Notes under the pieces: generated by a model
The model's database searches: none
What the model was told of the DNA's origin: nothing
What the model saw: the letters and a program-made list of their open reading frames with translations, nothing else
Part shown: positions 54,546 through 61,885 of the stretch, in pieces
How the letters are laid out: each line of letters opens with the position of its first letter
Position numbering within the stretch: the first letter of the stretch is position 1
Assembly (NCBI GenBank): GCA_028280445.1
Contig: JANQLU010000047.1
Span: 1-64,000, forward strand
Source: Pirellulaceae bacterium
GTDB lineage: Bacteria > Planctomycetota > Planctomycetia > Pirellulales > Pirellulaceae
Direction: 5' to 3'
Length of the DNA: 64,000 nucleotides
Made by a program: the position numbers and the translations under genes

Positions 54546-55301
54546 ATGCAATATTTCAATCGAAAATGGAATGTCAAACTTCGTTCAATCTTGACCTTGA
54601 CGATAGCTTTGTCATTTTTCGCAGTGCCGCTATCCGGACAAGAAAAAACTGACACCAAAAATGATGGTTACCAACAGTTGTTTGATGGAAAATCTCTCGA
54701 AGGTTGGTCGGGCAACAAAAAAATCTGGTCCGTCCAAGACGGTGCCATCACGGGTGAGACAACCAAAGACAACCGAATCAAGGCAAATACGTTTTTGATC
54801 TGGCAAGGAAAACCGCTGGAAGATTTCGAATTGAAATTGAAATTTCGAATCTCAGGAAACCGAGCAAATTCGGGAATTCAATTTCGCAGTGTGGACAAAG
54901 GCAACCATGTCGTTGGCGGCTACCAGGCAGACATCGACATCACTGGTCGCTTTATCGGAATTTTATACGAAGAGCGTGGTCGCGGTATCCTGGCCCAACG
55001 CGGCAAAAAAGTCGAACGCTCGGCCGAAGGCAAATCCAAGGTCGTCGGTACAACAATGGATGAAAAAAAATTCAAGGAAAAAGTAGACCCCAAAAAATGG
55101 TGTGAGTTTACGATTATCGCTCGAGGCAATCACATCGTTCAAAAAATTAACGGAATCACAACTGTTGATTTCACGGACAACGAAACTAAAAAAGCGGCTT
55201 CGAAAGGAATCCTGGCCCTCCAATGCCACGTCGGACCGCCGATGAAAATTCAATTCAAGGATATTCGTTTGAAACGACTCGGGTCGGCAGAAAAGAAATA
55301 G
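54546..55301 (+). CDS. DUF1080 (3-keto-disaccharide hydrolase-type) secreted protein
   Basis: About 251 residues from the ATG at 54546, chosen because it opens a signal peptide ending near PLSGQ; the frame extends 28 codons upstream. The mature protein matches the DUF1080 lectin-like jelly roll: FDGKSLEGWSG at its start, FELKLKFRISGNRANSGIQFRS and GYQADIDI as signature strands. Members with characterised activity act on 3-keto-glycosides, and the fold is related to laminarinases. Planctomycete genomes carry many copies, probably for polysaccharide breakdown. Confidence 0.88.
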   Translation: MQYFNRKWNVKLRSILTLTIALSFFAVPLSGQEKTDTKNDGYQQLFDGKSLEGWSGNKKIWSVQDGAITGETTKDNRIKANTFLIWQGKPLEDFELKLKFRISGNRANSGIQFRSVDKGNHVVGGYQADIDITGRFIGILYEERGRGILAQRGKKVERSAEGKSKVVGTTMDEKKFKEKVDPKKWCEFTIIARGNHIVQKINGITTVDFTDNETKKAASKGILALQCHVGPPMKIQFKDIRLKRLGSAEKK

Positions 55302-55331
55302 CCGTTGCTGCTCCGGACACGGGTCGTGGAG

Positions 55332-55535
55332 ATGGAACTCACGACCACGGTCCGCATTTCGCCAACAGCGCCCTTGCGATCATTCCAATTGGTACAAGCT
55401 GCAACACCCGCAGCGAAAGTGGCGCTATCAATCTGGCAAGACATCAAATCCAACATCTTGCAAGCCATGTTTCAATGGTATCTCTCATTTGCCGATACTC
55501 TTGAAATCATCACTTTGCCAGGTGGAACAACGTGA
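55332..55535 (+). CDS. Possible small coupled protein
   Basis: A 67-residue frame from an ATG at 55332 ends in TGA overlapping the GTG start of the next gene by four bases (GTGA), the arrangement used for translational coupling. The sequence (MELTTTVRISPT...LPGGTT) has no motif and only a weak Shine-Dalgarno match. It may be chance; the overlap is the only support. Confidence 0.28.
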   Translation: MELTTTVRISPTAPLRSFQLVQAATPAAKVALSIWQDIKSNILQAMFQWYLSFADTLEIITLPGGTT

Positions 55536-56113
55536 TTCTGATTCAACTCATCATCCTTGCTGCCTTGTTAGGCTGGCTTTTGTGGACTCGACCAATTCGT
55601 TCGTGGATTTGCAGTTGTGAGCGCAAAGACTTGTTGTTCGGGGCAGCGATTCTCGGCGCCCTGGTATTGGGGCATGCGCTGGATTTCAGTCGTGCCACTT
55701 TTCCCTTGGTGAACTGGAGCATGTACACCGAAGTCAACGCCGAAGACGATTTTCAAGTCGTCAACGTGATCTGCCATTCCGACGACGGCCAACAAAAATC
55801 GCTCAATCCAATCGAGCTATATCCGTCGCTCTGCCATTGTTTTCCAGCCCGATTTACAGCGTTGGTCAAAGCGGCGGACGAGGGGAAATTAACTGAAAAT
55901 GATACTCGCATTTACGATCGACTCATTCAGTCGATGAGTACCCAATATGCCGCCCGACATGGCATGTCGCTCAAAACAACCAGGGTCGAACTTGTGAAAA
56001 TCGACTCGCTTTCAGGCGCGACCATCGAACGAAAACTGGTTTCTGTTCATGACGCACGCCCAGCATCGAAAAACTCTGTTGTCTCCCGTAGCGCGACTCA
56101 CGGAAACCACTGA
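55532..56113 (+). CDS. Membrane-anchored protein of a two-gene cassette, function unknown
   Basis: 193 residues from a GTG with AGGTGG six bases upstream. An N-terminal hydrophobic helix (residues 1-18) and a second one near 35-50 suggest membrane association. The next segment has NWSMYTEVNAEDDF and conserved-looking Cys/His (VICHSDD, LCHCFPARF). The gene ends two bases before the next, which marks a cassette. No homologue is recognised. A partner role for the larger membrane protein is inferred only from coupling. Confidence 0.65.
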   Translation: MILIQLIILAALLGWLLWTRPIRSWICSCERKDLLFGAAILGALVLGHALDFSRATFPLVNWSMYTEVNAEDDFQVVNVICHSDDGQQKSLNPIELYPSLCHCFPARFTALVKAADEGKLTENDTRIYDRLIQSMSTQYAARHGMSLKTTRVELVKIDSLSGATIERKLVSVHDARPASKNSVVSRSATHGNH

Positions 56114-56115
56114 AA

Positions 56116-57063
56116 ATGAACACGAACGACCAACGACAGCTACCTGAGTTCCAATTGTTGCATGGTGATGCCAGTAGCGCTGCCCTCGTTTTCTACCTCA
56201 AATTTTTCTTTACGATGTGGCTGATTCGCTACTTGTTTGATCCCCTCCAGACTCTCAGCAATCTTCCACTGGAATACGCCGGGCCGGTTGGTCCGCTGCA
56301 ATGGATGCCGGTGGCCTGGTACGAAGCGATCCATTCGTTTACCGGACTGATGATGTTACGTGCCGGGATTGTCGTTTGTGCCGTCGGCGTTTGGTTTGGC
56401 CGTACACGAATGATTTCGGCTATGATCGGTTGTGTTGTGCTGACGATGATTGCCTGTGTCATTCGCGGATTCGGTGGCCAAATCAATCATGCGGAAATCG
56501 GGCCGCTGCTGGTCACCTGGGTTTTGACATTATTTTGTTTTCGTTTGCCACAAGATAAAATTTCCGTTCCGACCACGCAAGAACATCCAACTGCTTCAGT
56601 CGCCTTGATAACGGCAACAATGGTCTTGGCACTGGTTTATGCATTTGTCGGTATTGCTCGTTTGACCAACGGAGGTGTCGAATTGTTTCTGGGCGATACA
56701 ATTCAGCGACATGTGACTCGCGGGTCTTACTCGGATTGGGTCCTGCCTCAGAATTTTTCCAACTGGGTTCGCGACTACCCCGCGATTGCCTGGCAACTGA
56801 AAATTGGAACGCTACTGGTAACACTGGTTGAAATCGCAGCACCGTTTGCACTGATTTCAAAACGCGTCCGCTACGTCGTACTGATCACCATGCCGCTTTT
56901 TCATCTGGGTGCCATTTTGATGTTCAAGGTCATTTTTGTTGAACAGATGTTGTCGCTGATCTTGTTGATCAACGTCTCGCCTTGGTTGGCAGCACGCGCC
57001 AGACAAAACGCGACGAAACGATCACAAAAACCTGCGGCTGACCCGCTGGTTCAAACGGGATAG
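56116..57063 (+). CDS. Polytopic membrane protein, tentatively HTTM-like
   Basis: 315 residues with about seven hydrophobic helices (25-45, 75-100, 105-122, 133-150, 165-190, 232-265, 268-300). The pattern of helices and the ending ITMPLFHLGAILMFKVIFVEQML recall HTTM (vitamin K-dependent carboxylase-like) proteins, in which a conserved FH sits in a late helix. The match is weak and a DoxX-like alternative is possible. It overlaps functionally with the preceding 193-residue gene, separated by two bases. Confidence 0.6.
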   Translation: MNTNDQRQLPEFQLLHGDASSAALVFYLKFFFTMWLIRYLFDPLQTLSNLPLEYAGPVGPLQWMPVAWYEAIHSFTGLMMLRAGIVVCAVGVWFGRTRMISAMIGCVVLTMIACVIRGFGGQINHAEIGPLLVTWVLTLFCFRLPQDKISVPTTQEHPTASVALITATMVLALVYAFVGIARLTNGGVELFLGDTIQRHVTRGSYSDWVLPQNFSNWVRDYPAIAWQLKIGTLLVTLVEIAAPFALISKRVRYVVLITMPLFHLGAILMFKVIFVEQMLSLILLINVSPWLAARARQNATKRSQKPAADPLVQTG

Positions 57064-57064
57064 A

Positions 57065-57096
57065 GAAAAAAAAGCCACCTGTGATCAGGTGGCTTT
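57065..57096. terminator. Terminator between convergent membrane cassette and LRR gene
   Basis: AAAGCCACCTG (57071-57081) pairs perfectly with CAGGTGGCTTT (57086-57096) across TGAT. The A-run upstream gives a T-run on the minus strand, so it serves the LRR gene well. Confidence 0.86.
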
Positions 57097-57119
57097 GAAA
57101 AACCGTTTGTTGGACGCCC

Positions 57120-57758
57120 CTATTTCTTCTTCTTTTTGGCATCTGCTTTCTTTTTGCCGTCTTTCTTTTTGCCGTCCTTGATCACTTTGGGAACATTCAA
57201 CTTGAGTGCACCGACAATTTGAACTTTAGGTGCCGCAGCCTTGAATTTTTTGATTCCATCCTCGGTGACTTTTGACTGCCAAACATATACTTTCTTTAAT
57301 CCCTTCAGTGCCTTGAGATGTTCCAGCCCGGCATCTGTCACTTGTGAGCCATACAAATTCAAATAGCTCAGCTTTTGCATTTTTGCCAAATGCTTTAAAC
57401 CGGCGTCACCAATTTTTGTTTTCTCCAGATGCAGTCGCTCCAAATTGGTCATTCCGGCAATCGTGGCCAAGCCATTGTCGGTGATTTCTGTGCCGCGCAG
57501 ATTCAGCCAAATCACTTTTTCGACTTTCGCGACATGTGCCAACACGGCGTCGCCAACTTTTTTGCTGGACAGGCTGAAGTTAATCTCTTTCTCCGGACCA
57601 GCAGCCGAAATGCGCGAAACGCGTCCGCCGGCATCAGACACCGCTTTGACTGCCGCAGCATCTTTGGCAGGCTCCTTTTTTTCTTGTGCAAAAGTGTTTG
57701 ACGAAACACAAAACAGAAACAAAACACTCAAGCAAGTACAAATTCTTGTAAGTTTCAT
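57120..57758 (-). CDS. Secreted leucine-rich-repeat protein
   Basis: 212 residues. The signal peptide ends near SSNTFAQ. After a linker come four LRR units of the RNase-inhibitor/CC type (L-x-L-R-G-T-E-I-T-D-x-G-L, L-x-L-E-K-T-K-I-G-D-A-G-L, L-N-L-Y-G-S-Q-V-T-D-A-G-L, V-Y-V-W-Q-S-K-V-T-E-D-G-I), a curved binding surface. The tail is a string of Lys (KKKDGKKKADAKKKKK). Planctomycetes export many such repeat proteins, presumably for adhesion or ligand binding. It is divergent from the selenoprotein gene. Confidence 0.85.
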   Translation of the reverse strand: MKLTRICTCLSVLFLFCVSSNTFAQEKKEPAKDAAAVKAVSDAGGRVSRISAAGPEKEINFSLSSKKVGDAVLAHVAKVEKVIWLNLRGTEITDNGLATIAGMTNLERLHLEKTKIGDAGLKHLAKMQKLSYLNLYGSQVTDAGLEHLKALKGLKKVYVWQSKVTEDGIKKFKAAAPKVQIVGALKLNVPKVIKDGKKKDGKKKADAKKKKK

Positions 57759-57869
57759 GGGAAAAACAAAATCAAATAGAGTTGTGGATCATTTTGGTAA
57801 ACAACTCTTAAATGATAAACTGGACGTCGCTTCAGTTGAATCAAACACCCCTTTATTTTTAGGTTTTTC

Positions 57870-58943
57870 ATGCGACTTTTATTCACCCTGCCATCGGTAA
57901 TGCTGGCCATCGTGTTGTTTTGCCACCTGGAAATTTACGCACAAACGCCGGTTGAACTGGGCAAAGTGCACTGGGGCCGCGATCTCGACGCCGCCAAGAA
58001 AAAATCGGCTGCCACCGGAAAACCGATTTTTGTGCAGTTTCAAGAAGTTCCAGGCTGACAAACCTGCAAAGATTTTGGCAACGGTCCGTTGTCGCACCCG
58101 CTATTGGTCGAAGCTATCGAAACCAGTTTCATCCCGGTTTTGATCTATAACAACAAGAAGGAAGACGCCGACATCCTGAAAAAATTTGAAGAGCCTTCCT
58201 GGAACAACCCAGTTGTTCGATATTTGGACGCCAAAGGGAAAGACATCATCAAACGACGTGACCGGGTCTGGTCCACGCTCGACACCGCAGCACGCATGGT
58301 TCAAACACTGAAAACCGCAAAGCTCCGGGTTCCTGAATATCTCGCTTTGACGGCCGGGCAACCCGCAAAAACCGAAACAGCCATATTTGCCATGCACTGT
58401 TACTGGGAGGGAGAGGCCAAGTTGGGCAAGTTGACGGGTGTCTACGATACGAAGTCGTCGTGGTTGCAAGGCAAAGAGGTGGTCGAAGTCCAATTTGATC
58501 CAGGGGTTTTGAATTACAAAAAACTCGCCGCCAGCGCGCTCGAAATGAAATGCGCCTCGACAATTTTTACTACGACTGATGCACAACAAAAAATTGCCGC
58601 CAAAATCGACACTCCGTCAATTCGTGTCAAACCGAAAGAAAAAACGCGTGTCGCAAAACTGTCTGACCAGAAATACTATCTTCGCAATCATCGGGTTCTC
58701 AGCAAATTGCCACTGACAAAACTCCAATCCACCAAGGTCAATGCACATCTCGGTAGCCGCCAAACGGGGATTCCGGATTGCATCAGCCCTCGCCAATTGA
58801 AAATGGCCAAAAGAATTACCAAGGTGTTGCTAAAAGATCCAAAGGCACTTGGTGAATTTGTGATGCCGGAAAACGATGCCAAATTGGTTTCGTATCAAGC
58901 CAAACTGGTGAAAAAATTGGACGCGTTGGAAAAAGGAAAGTAG
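57870..58943 (+). CDS. Selenoprotein: VPGU thioredoxin-like domain fused to MsrA-like domain
   Basis: A 357-residue frame is interrupted by a UGA at 58056-58058 and continues in the same phase. I read the UGA as selenocysteine, residue 63, in the motif V-P-G-U-Q-T-C. The signal peptide (1-25) ends near EIYAQ, then GKPIFVQFQEVPG is the beta strand before a thioredoxin-type active site. A second domain (about 172-235) matches MsrA: AIFAMHCYWEGEAKLGKL aligns with AxFAGGCFWGxE, with C177 in the catalytic place, followed by VVEVQFDPGVLNYKKL and DQKYYLRNHRVLS near the end. A family called VPGUxxT thioredoxin-like (seleno)proteins is known to me; membership is inference. If Sec is not inserted, a 62-residue peptide results. 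Confidence 0.82.
58056..58093 (+). promoter_or_regulatory. UGA selenocysteine codon and bacterial SECIS-like hairpin
   Basis: UGA at 58056-58058. After 18 bases, GGCAACG (58077-58083) pairs with CGTTGTC (58087-58093), one G-U, around a three-base loop that begins with G. A 16-37 base UGA-to-loop distance and an early loop G are the known features of bacterial SECIS elements that recruit SelB. Confidence 0.68.
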
Positions 58944-59003
58944 TGTAGGGCCGGTTCCCGCCGGCCGCTTTGTTAGATTTGGCCGGTAGGAACCGACCCT
59001 ACT
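58944..59003. repeat. Inverted pair of GGCCGG repeats
   Basis: GTAGGGCCGGTTCCCGCCGGCC (58945-58966) and GGCCGGTAGGAACCGACCC (58981-58999) lie between the convergent ends of the selenoprotein and tatC, within a base or two of both stop codons. Confidence 0.86.
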
Positions 59004-60430
59004 TATGGTTCGTAAACCTCACCGAATGGATTGCGGCCGCGCGGCATCCACAAACAAAGACCGATGCCAATAAAGTACAAGAACGTCAGTGGAATGGCCA
59101 ACATGATCAAACTGATCGGGTCGGCTGGCGTCAAAAACATCGACAACACGAAAATCACAAGCACTGCGCCACGCCATTTGGCGGTGTAAACACTGACTTC
59201 GAACAGGCCGATTCGATTCAACATCAACATCACCAACGGCAATTGAAACGCGATACCGAAACCCAATGGCAAAAACATGACAAACGATAGCCAGTCGCCA
59301 ATTCTCGGTTGAGGATCAATTCCCATCCCCGCGTTAAACTCAAACAGGAAACTCAAAACCGGTTTGAACACAAAGAAAAACGACAAAGCGGCGCCCGAGA
59401 AAAACAATATCAAACTGAACGGCATGTAGATATACACATAACGTTGTTCGTGTTTATACAAGCCCACAGCCACAAACGACCAGATCTGATAAAACACCCA
59501 AGGACTGGCAATAAACAACCCCGTAATAATCCCCGCTTTGACCCAAATCATAAACACTTCGGGGGCCGTCAATGACTGCGGATTGACTTCCGCTTTTTCC
59601 CACAATTGAATTTTCGACATGCGAATCGTGGCAGGATTGAGTTGCTCGTTAAACACGCCGGACAACAACAGATGATTCAATCGTCGTGACAAATCAGCAT
59701 CGTCTTCCTCATCCAATTTGGATTTCATCAAATGCAACGTGTTGTCTTTTTTCTTTTGGAAATAACTCCAGATCGTTTTCTTGGGTTCTGCCAACTGCTC
59801 GGCAAAAACATCTGATTGGTGGACCTCAGGTTGATCGATTAAATGATTCAATACGGACATCAATTCCGTAGCCTGTTGTTCACCAAACGAATTGCGCGCC
59901 GCCAATTTTTTCAATACCGCTTTGTCGTCTTCGGTCAACAACGATTCGAACAGCGCGCGTTTTTCATCGTCTTCCTCCAGAATTTCGTCACCGACCAAGT
60001 ATTTAGACAGGACGCCAATCTGGTCCAGCTTGATTTCATGCATGCCATAGCGATAGGGCGTGATATCCGCTTTTTCGAATCCCGGTCCGCCAGCTTCCTT
60101 GAGCGCTTTGATAACCTCGCCAAAGTCGATTTGCACAACGGTTGGAACCATTCGATTGTTGACCATCCGCTCCTTGATTTCCGGCGAAAGATATCCGTCC
60201 TGTTCGACGATCTTGTTTTCGGCTTGCTTGATTTTGAAATCGGCAATCGCATCGGTGAGCGGACGTTGCAGAAATTGGACTACGGAATTGGCCAGATAAA
60301 ATCCTAAGATGCAGGCAATAGCAACTCCGTACAGCGCTCGAACGAGAACCTGGCGTAATTCTTCCAAGTGCTCGCCAAACGACATCCTGCTTTCTTCGAA
60401 CAGGTCTTCGTCAGGTTTACGAATTGGCAT
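59003..60430 (-). CDS. tatC: Sec-independent protein translocase TatC with large loop insertion
   Basis: 475 residues against about 250 for most TatC. The N-terminal signature MSFGEHLEELRQVLVRA and the first helix (30-52) are normal, and the sequence is recognisable again from SLTAPEVFMIWVKAG through SPWVFYQIWSFVAVGLYKHEQR to the end, with six helices in all. Between residues about 62 and 285 a hydrophilic, Glu/Lys-rich insertion of about 220 residues fills the first extracytoplasmic loop. It receives twin-arginine substrates with TatA/TatB, which are not in this window; the Tat-signal protein near 8 kb would be a client. Confidence 0.93.
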   Translation of the reverse strand: MPIRKPDEDLFEESRMSFGEHLEELRQVLVRALYGVAIACILGFYLANSVVQFLQRPLTDAIADFKIKQAENKIVEQDGYLSPEIKERMVNNRMVPTVVQIDFGEVIKALKEAGGPGFEKADITPYRYGMHEIKLDQIGVLSKYLVGDEILEEDDEKRALFESLLTEDDKAVLKKLAARNSFGEQQATELMSVLNHLIDQPEVHQSDVFAEQLAEPKKTIWSYFQKKKDNTLHLMKSKLDEEDDADLSRRLNHLLLSGVFNEQLNPATIRMSKIQLWEKAEVNPQSLTAPEVFMIWVKAGIITGLFIASPWVFYQIWSFVAVGLYKHEQRYVYIYMPFSLILFFSGAALSFFFVFKPVLSFLFEFNAGMGIDPQPRIGDWLSFVMFLPLGFGIAFQLPLVMLMLNRIGLFEVSVYTAKWRGAVLVIFVLSMFLTPADPISLIMLAIPLTFLYFIGIGLCLWMPRGRNPFGEVYEP

Positions 60431-60739
60431 TTTGTAACACCGTCATTTCGGTTACGTTGCTGCAAAGGGAATGGACATCGAAACAAACAGGATTTCGACA
60501 GAAAGGCAGAGTTCGTTAAACTTGAAATCAACCGGAAGAGTGTGATCCAAACCCGACTCTGATGGCTTCGACCAACAATCCTGACGATAACCGGCAAGAC
60601 CATTTCAAGGAAAAACTACCTCATTGGATGGTATCATGAACCTCACCGATCAACAAGCGTTTTCGCTATAAATACGCTGCCCGAACATTGGTGCCAAAAA
60701 CCGAATTTTGTCATTTCCCTTACGCATTTCGCCACTCAA
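60431..60739. other. 309-bp gap between divergent tatC and manA
   Basis: No repeat, hairpin or gene can be supported. The region is A/T-rich in part and probably carries both promoters, but no clear -35/-10 pair was seen. Confidence 0.45.
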
Positions 60740-61750
60740 ATGAACCTGTATCCGCTCAGATTTGAACCGATTTTCCGCCAATATATTTGGGGCGGGCGTC
60801 GACTGGGAACGTTTCTCAACAAACCGATTGGTGATGACGATGACTATGCGGAAAGTTGGGAATTGGTCGATCATGCCAACGACCAAAGTGTTGTCGCCAA
60901 CGGTCCGCTGCAAGGCAAAACGCTGTCCGAACTTGTTAAACAATTCGCCGCCGATTTACTTGGTTCCAAGTGCATGGCGCAAATCAGCTCGGCGGATCGC
61001 CCTCAACAACTTCACAATCGTTTCCCTCTATTGATGAAATACCTCGATGCAAATCGAGTACTCAGTGTGCAAGTTCATCCGGATGATGACTATGCCACCA
61101 CGATGGAAACACCCGATCTGGGCAAGACCGAAGCGTGGTATGTTATTCACGCTGAACCAAATAGCAAAATTTTTGCCGGCCTAAAACCAGGGGTCACCAA
61201 GCGGGAGTTGCGCGACGCTGTTGCCAGCGGTGAAACCGAATCTTGTCTGCATGTTATCACACCGAACGCCGGTGATTGTATTTTTATTCCGGCAGGTACG
61301 ATCCATGCCATTGGCGCCGGATTAGTCATTGCAGAAATTCAACAGGCAAGTGACACAACGTTTCGTCTGTTCGATTGGAATCGCGTTGACAAAAACGGGC
61401 TTGCCAGACCGCTCCATATCGATCAATCATTCGACGTCATCGATTTCGACCGCGGCCCAGTCGATCCGCAAGTCCCCTGCCCTGTCGAAAGTCAATTTGC
61501 AGAAATTGAAAATCTGGTGACGTGCGATAAATTCGTCATGAATCGATGGAAAATCGATCGCCCAATCACCATCGGCGGTGACAAACAGTTTCGTGTCATC
61601 ACCACTGTTAACGGCGCTATCGCTGTCCAAGACGATCCGTCCGGTGAAGAACTCGCACTGGGCCAAACGATGCTGCTCCCCGCAGTATGTTCCGCACAAA
61701 CATTAACACCAAACGGTTCCGCCGAGTTTCTCGAAATCCGGGGAGCGTGA
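60740..61750 (+). CDS. manA: Class I mannose-6-phosphate isomerase
   Basis: 336 residues of the type I (cupin) isomerase family: WGGRRLGTFLNK near the start, the metal-binding VQVHPDDDYA (about residues 110-119) and IPAGTIHAIGAGLVIAEIQQ (about 182-201) complete the site. It interconverts fructose-6-phosphate and mannose-6-phosphate, feeding the GDP-mannose route with manC (near 51 kb). It is monocistronic, followed by a repeat pair and a convergent ion-channel gene. Confidence 0.92.
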   Translation: MNLYPLRFEPIFRQYIWGGRRLGTFLNKPIGDDDDYAESWELVDHANDQSVVANGPLQGKTLSELVKQFAADLLGSKCMAQISSADRPQQLHNRFPLLMKYLDANRVLSVQVHPDDDYATTMETPDLGKTEAWYVIHAEPNSKIFAGLKPGVTKRELRDAVASGETESCLHVITPNAGDCIFIPAGTIHAIGAGLVIAEIQQASDTTFRLFDWNRVDKNGLARPLHIDQSFDVIDFDRGPVDPQVPCPVESQFAEIENLVTCDKFVMNRWKIDRPITIGGDKQFRVITTVNGAIAVQDDPSGEELALGQTMLLPAVCSAQTLTPNGSAEFLEIRGA

Positions 61751-61766
61751 AAGAGGTAAGAGCAGC

Positions 61767-61869
61767 GAGGTTCGAGGGAAGAGATTTTGTAGGGCCCGTT
61801 CCCACCGGCCAATTCAAGAGGACGGCCGGTGGGAACCGGCCCTACCCACCAACTCTTCCCTCAAACCTC
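61767..61869. repeat. Nested inverted repeat with GGCCGG core
   Basis: GAGGTTCGAGGGAAGAG (61767-61783) and CTCTTCCCTCAAACCTC (61853-61869) flank two GGCCGG elements (61789-61810, 61823-61845) in mirror order. The whole can form one long arm structure between manA and the convergent channel gene. Confidence 0.85.
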
Positions 61870-61885
61870 TCCCCTCGCACCTCCC

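Noticed and set aside
57870..58943. Reading the split gene as a nonsense-mutated pseudogene
   Set aside because: Only one stop interrupts a long, well-formed frame; it is UGA and sits exactly at a redox motif with a SECIS-like hairpin. Random decay would be expected to give other stops or frameshifts.
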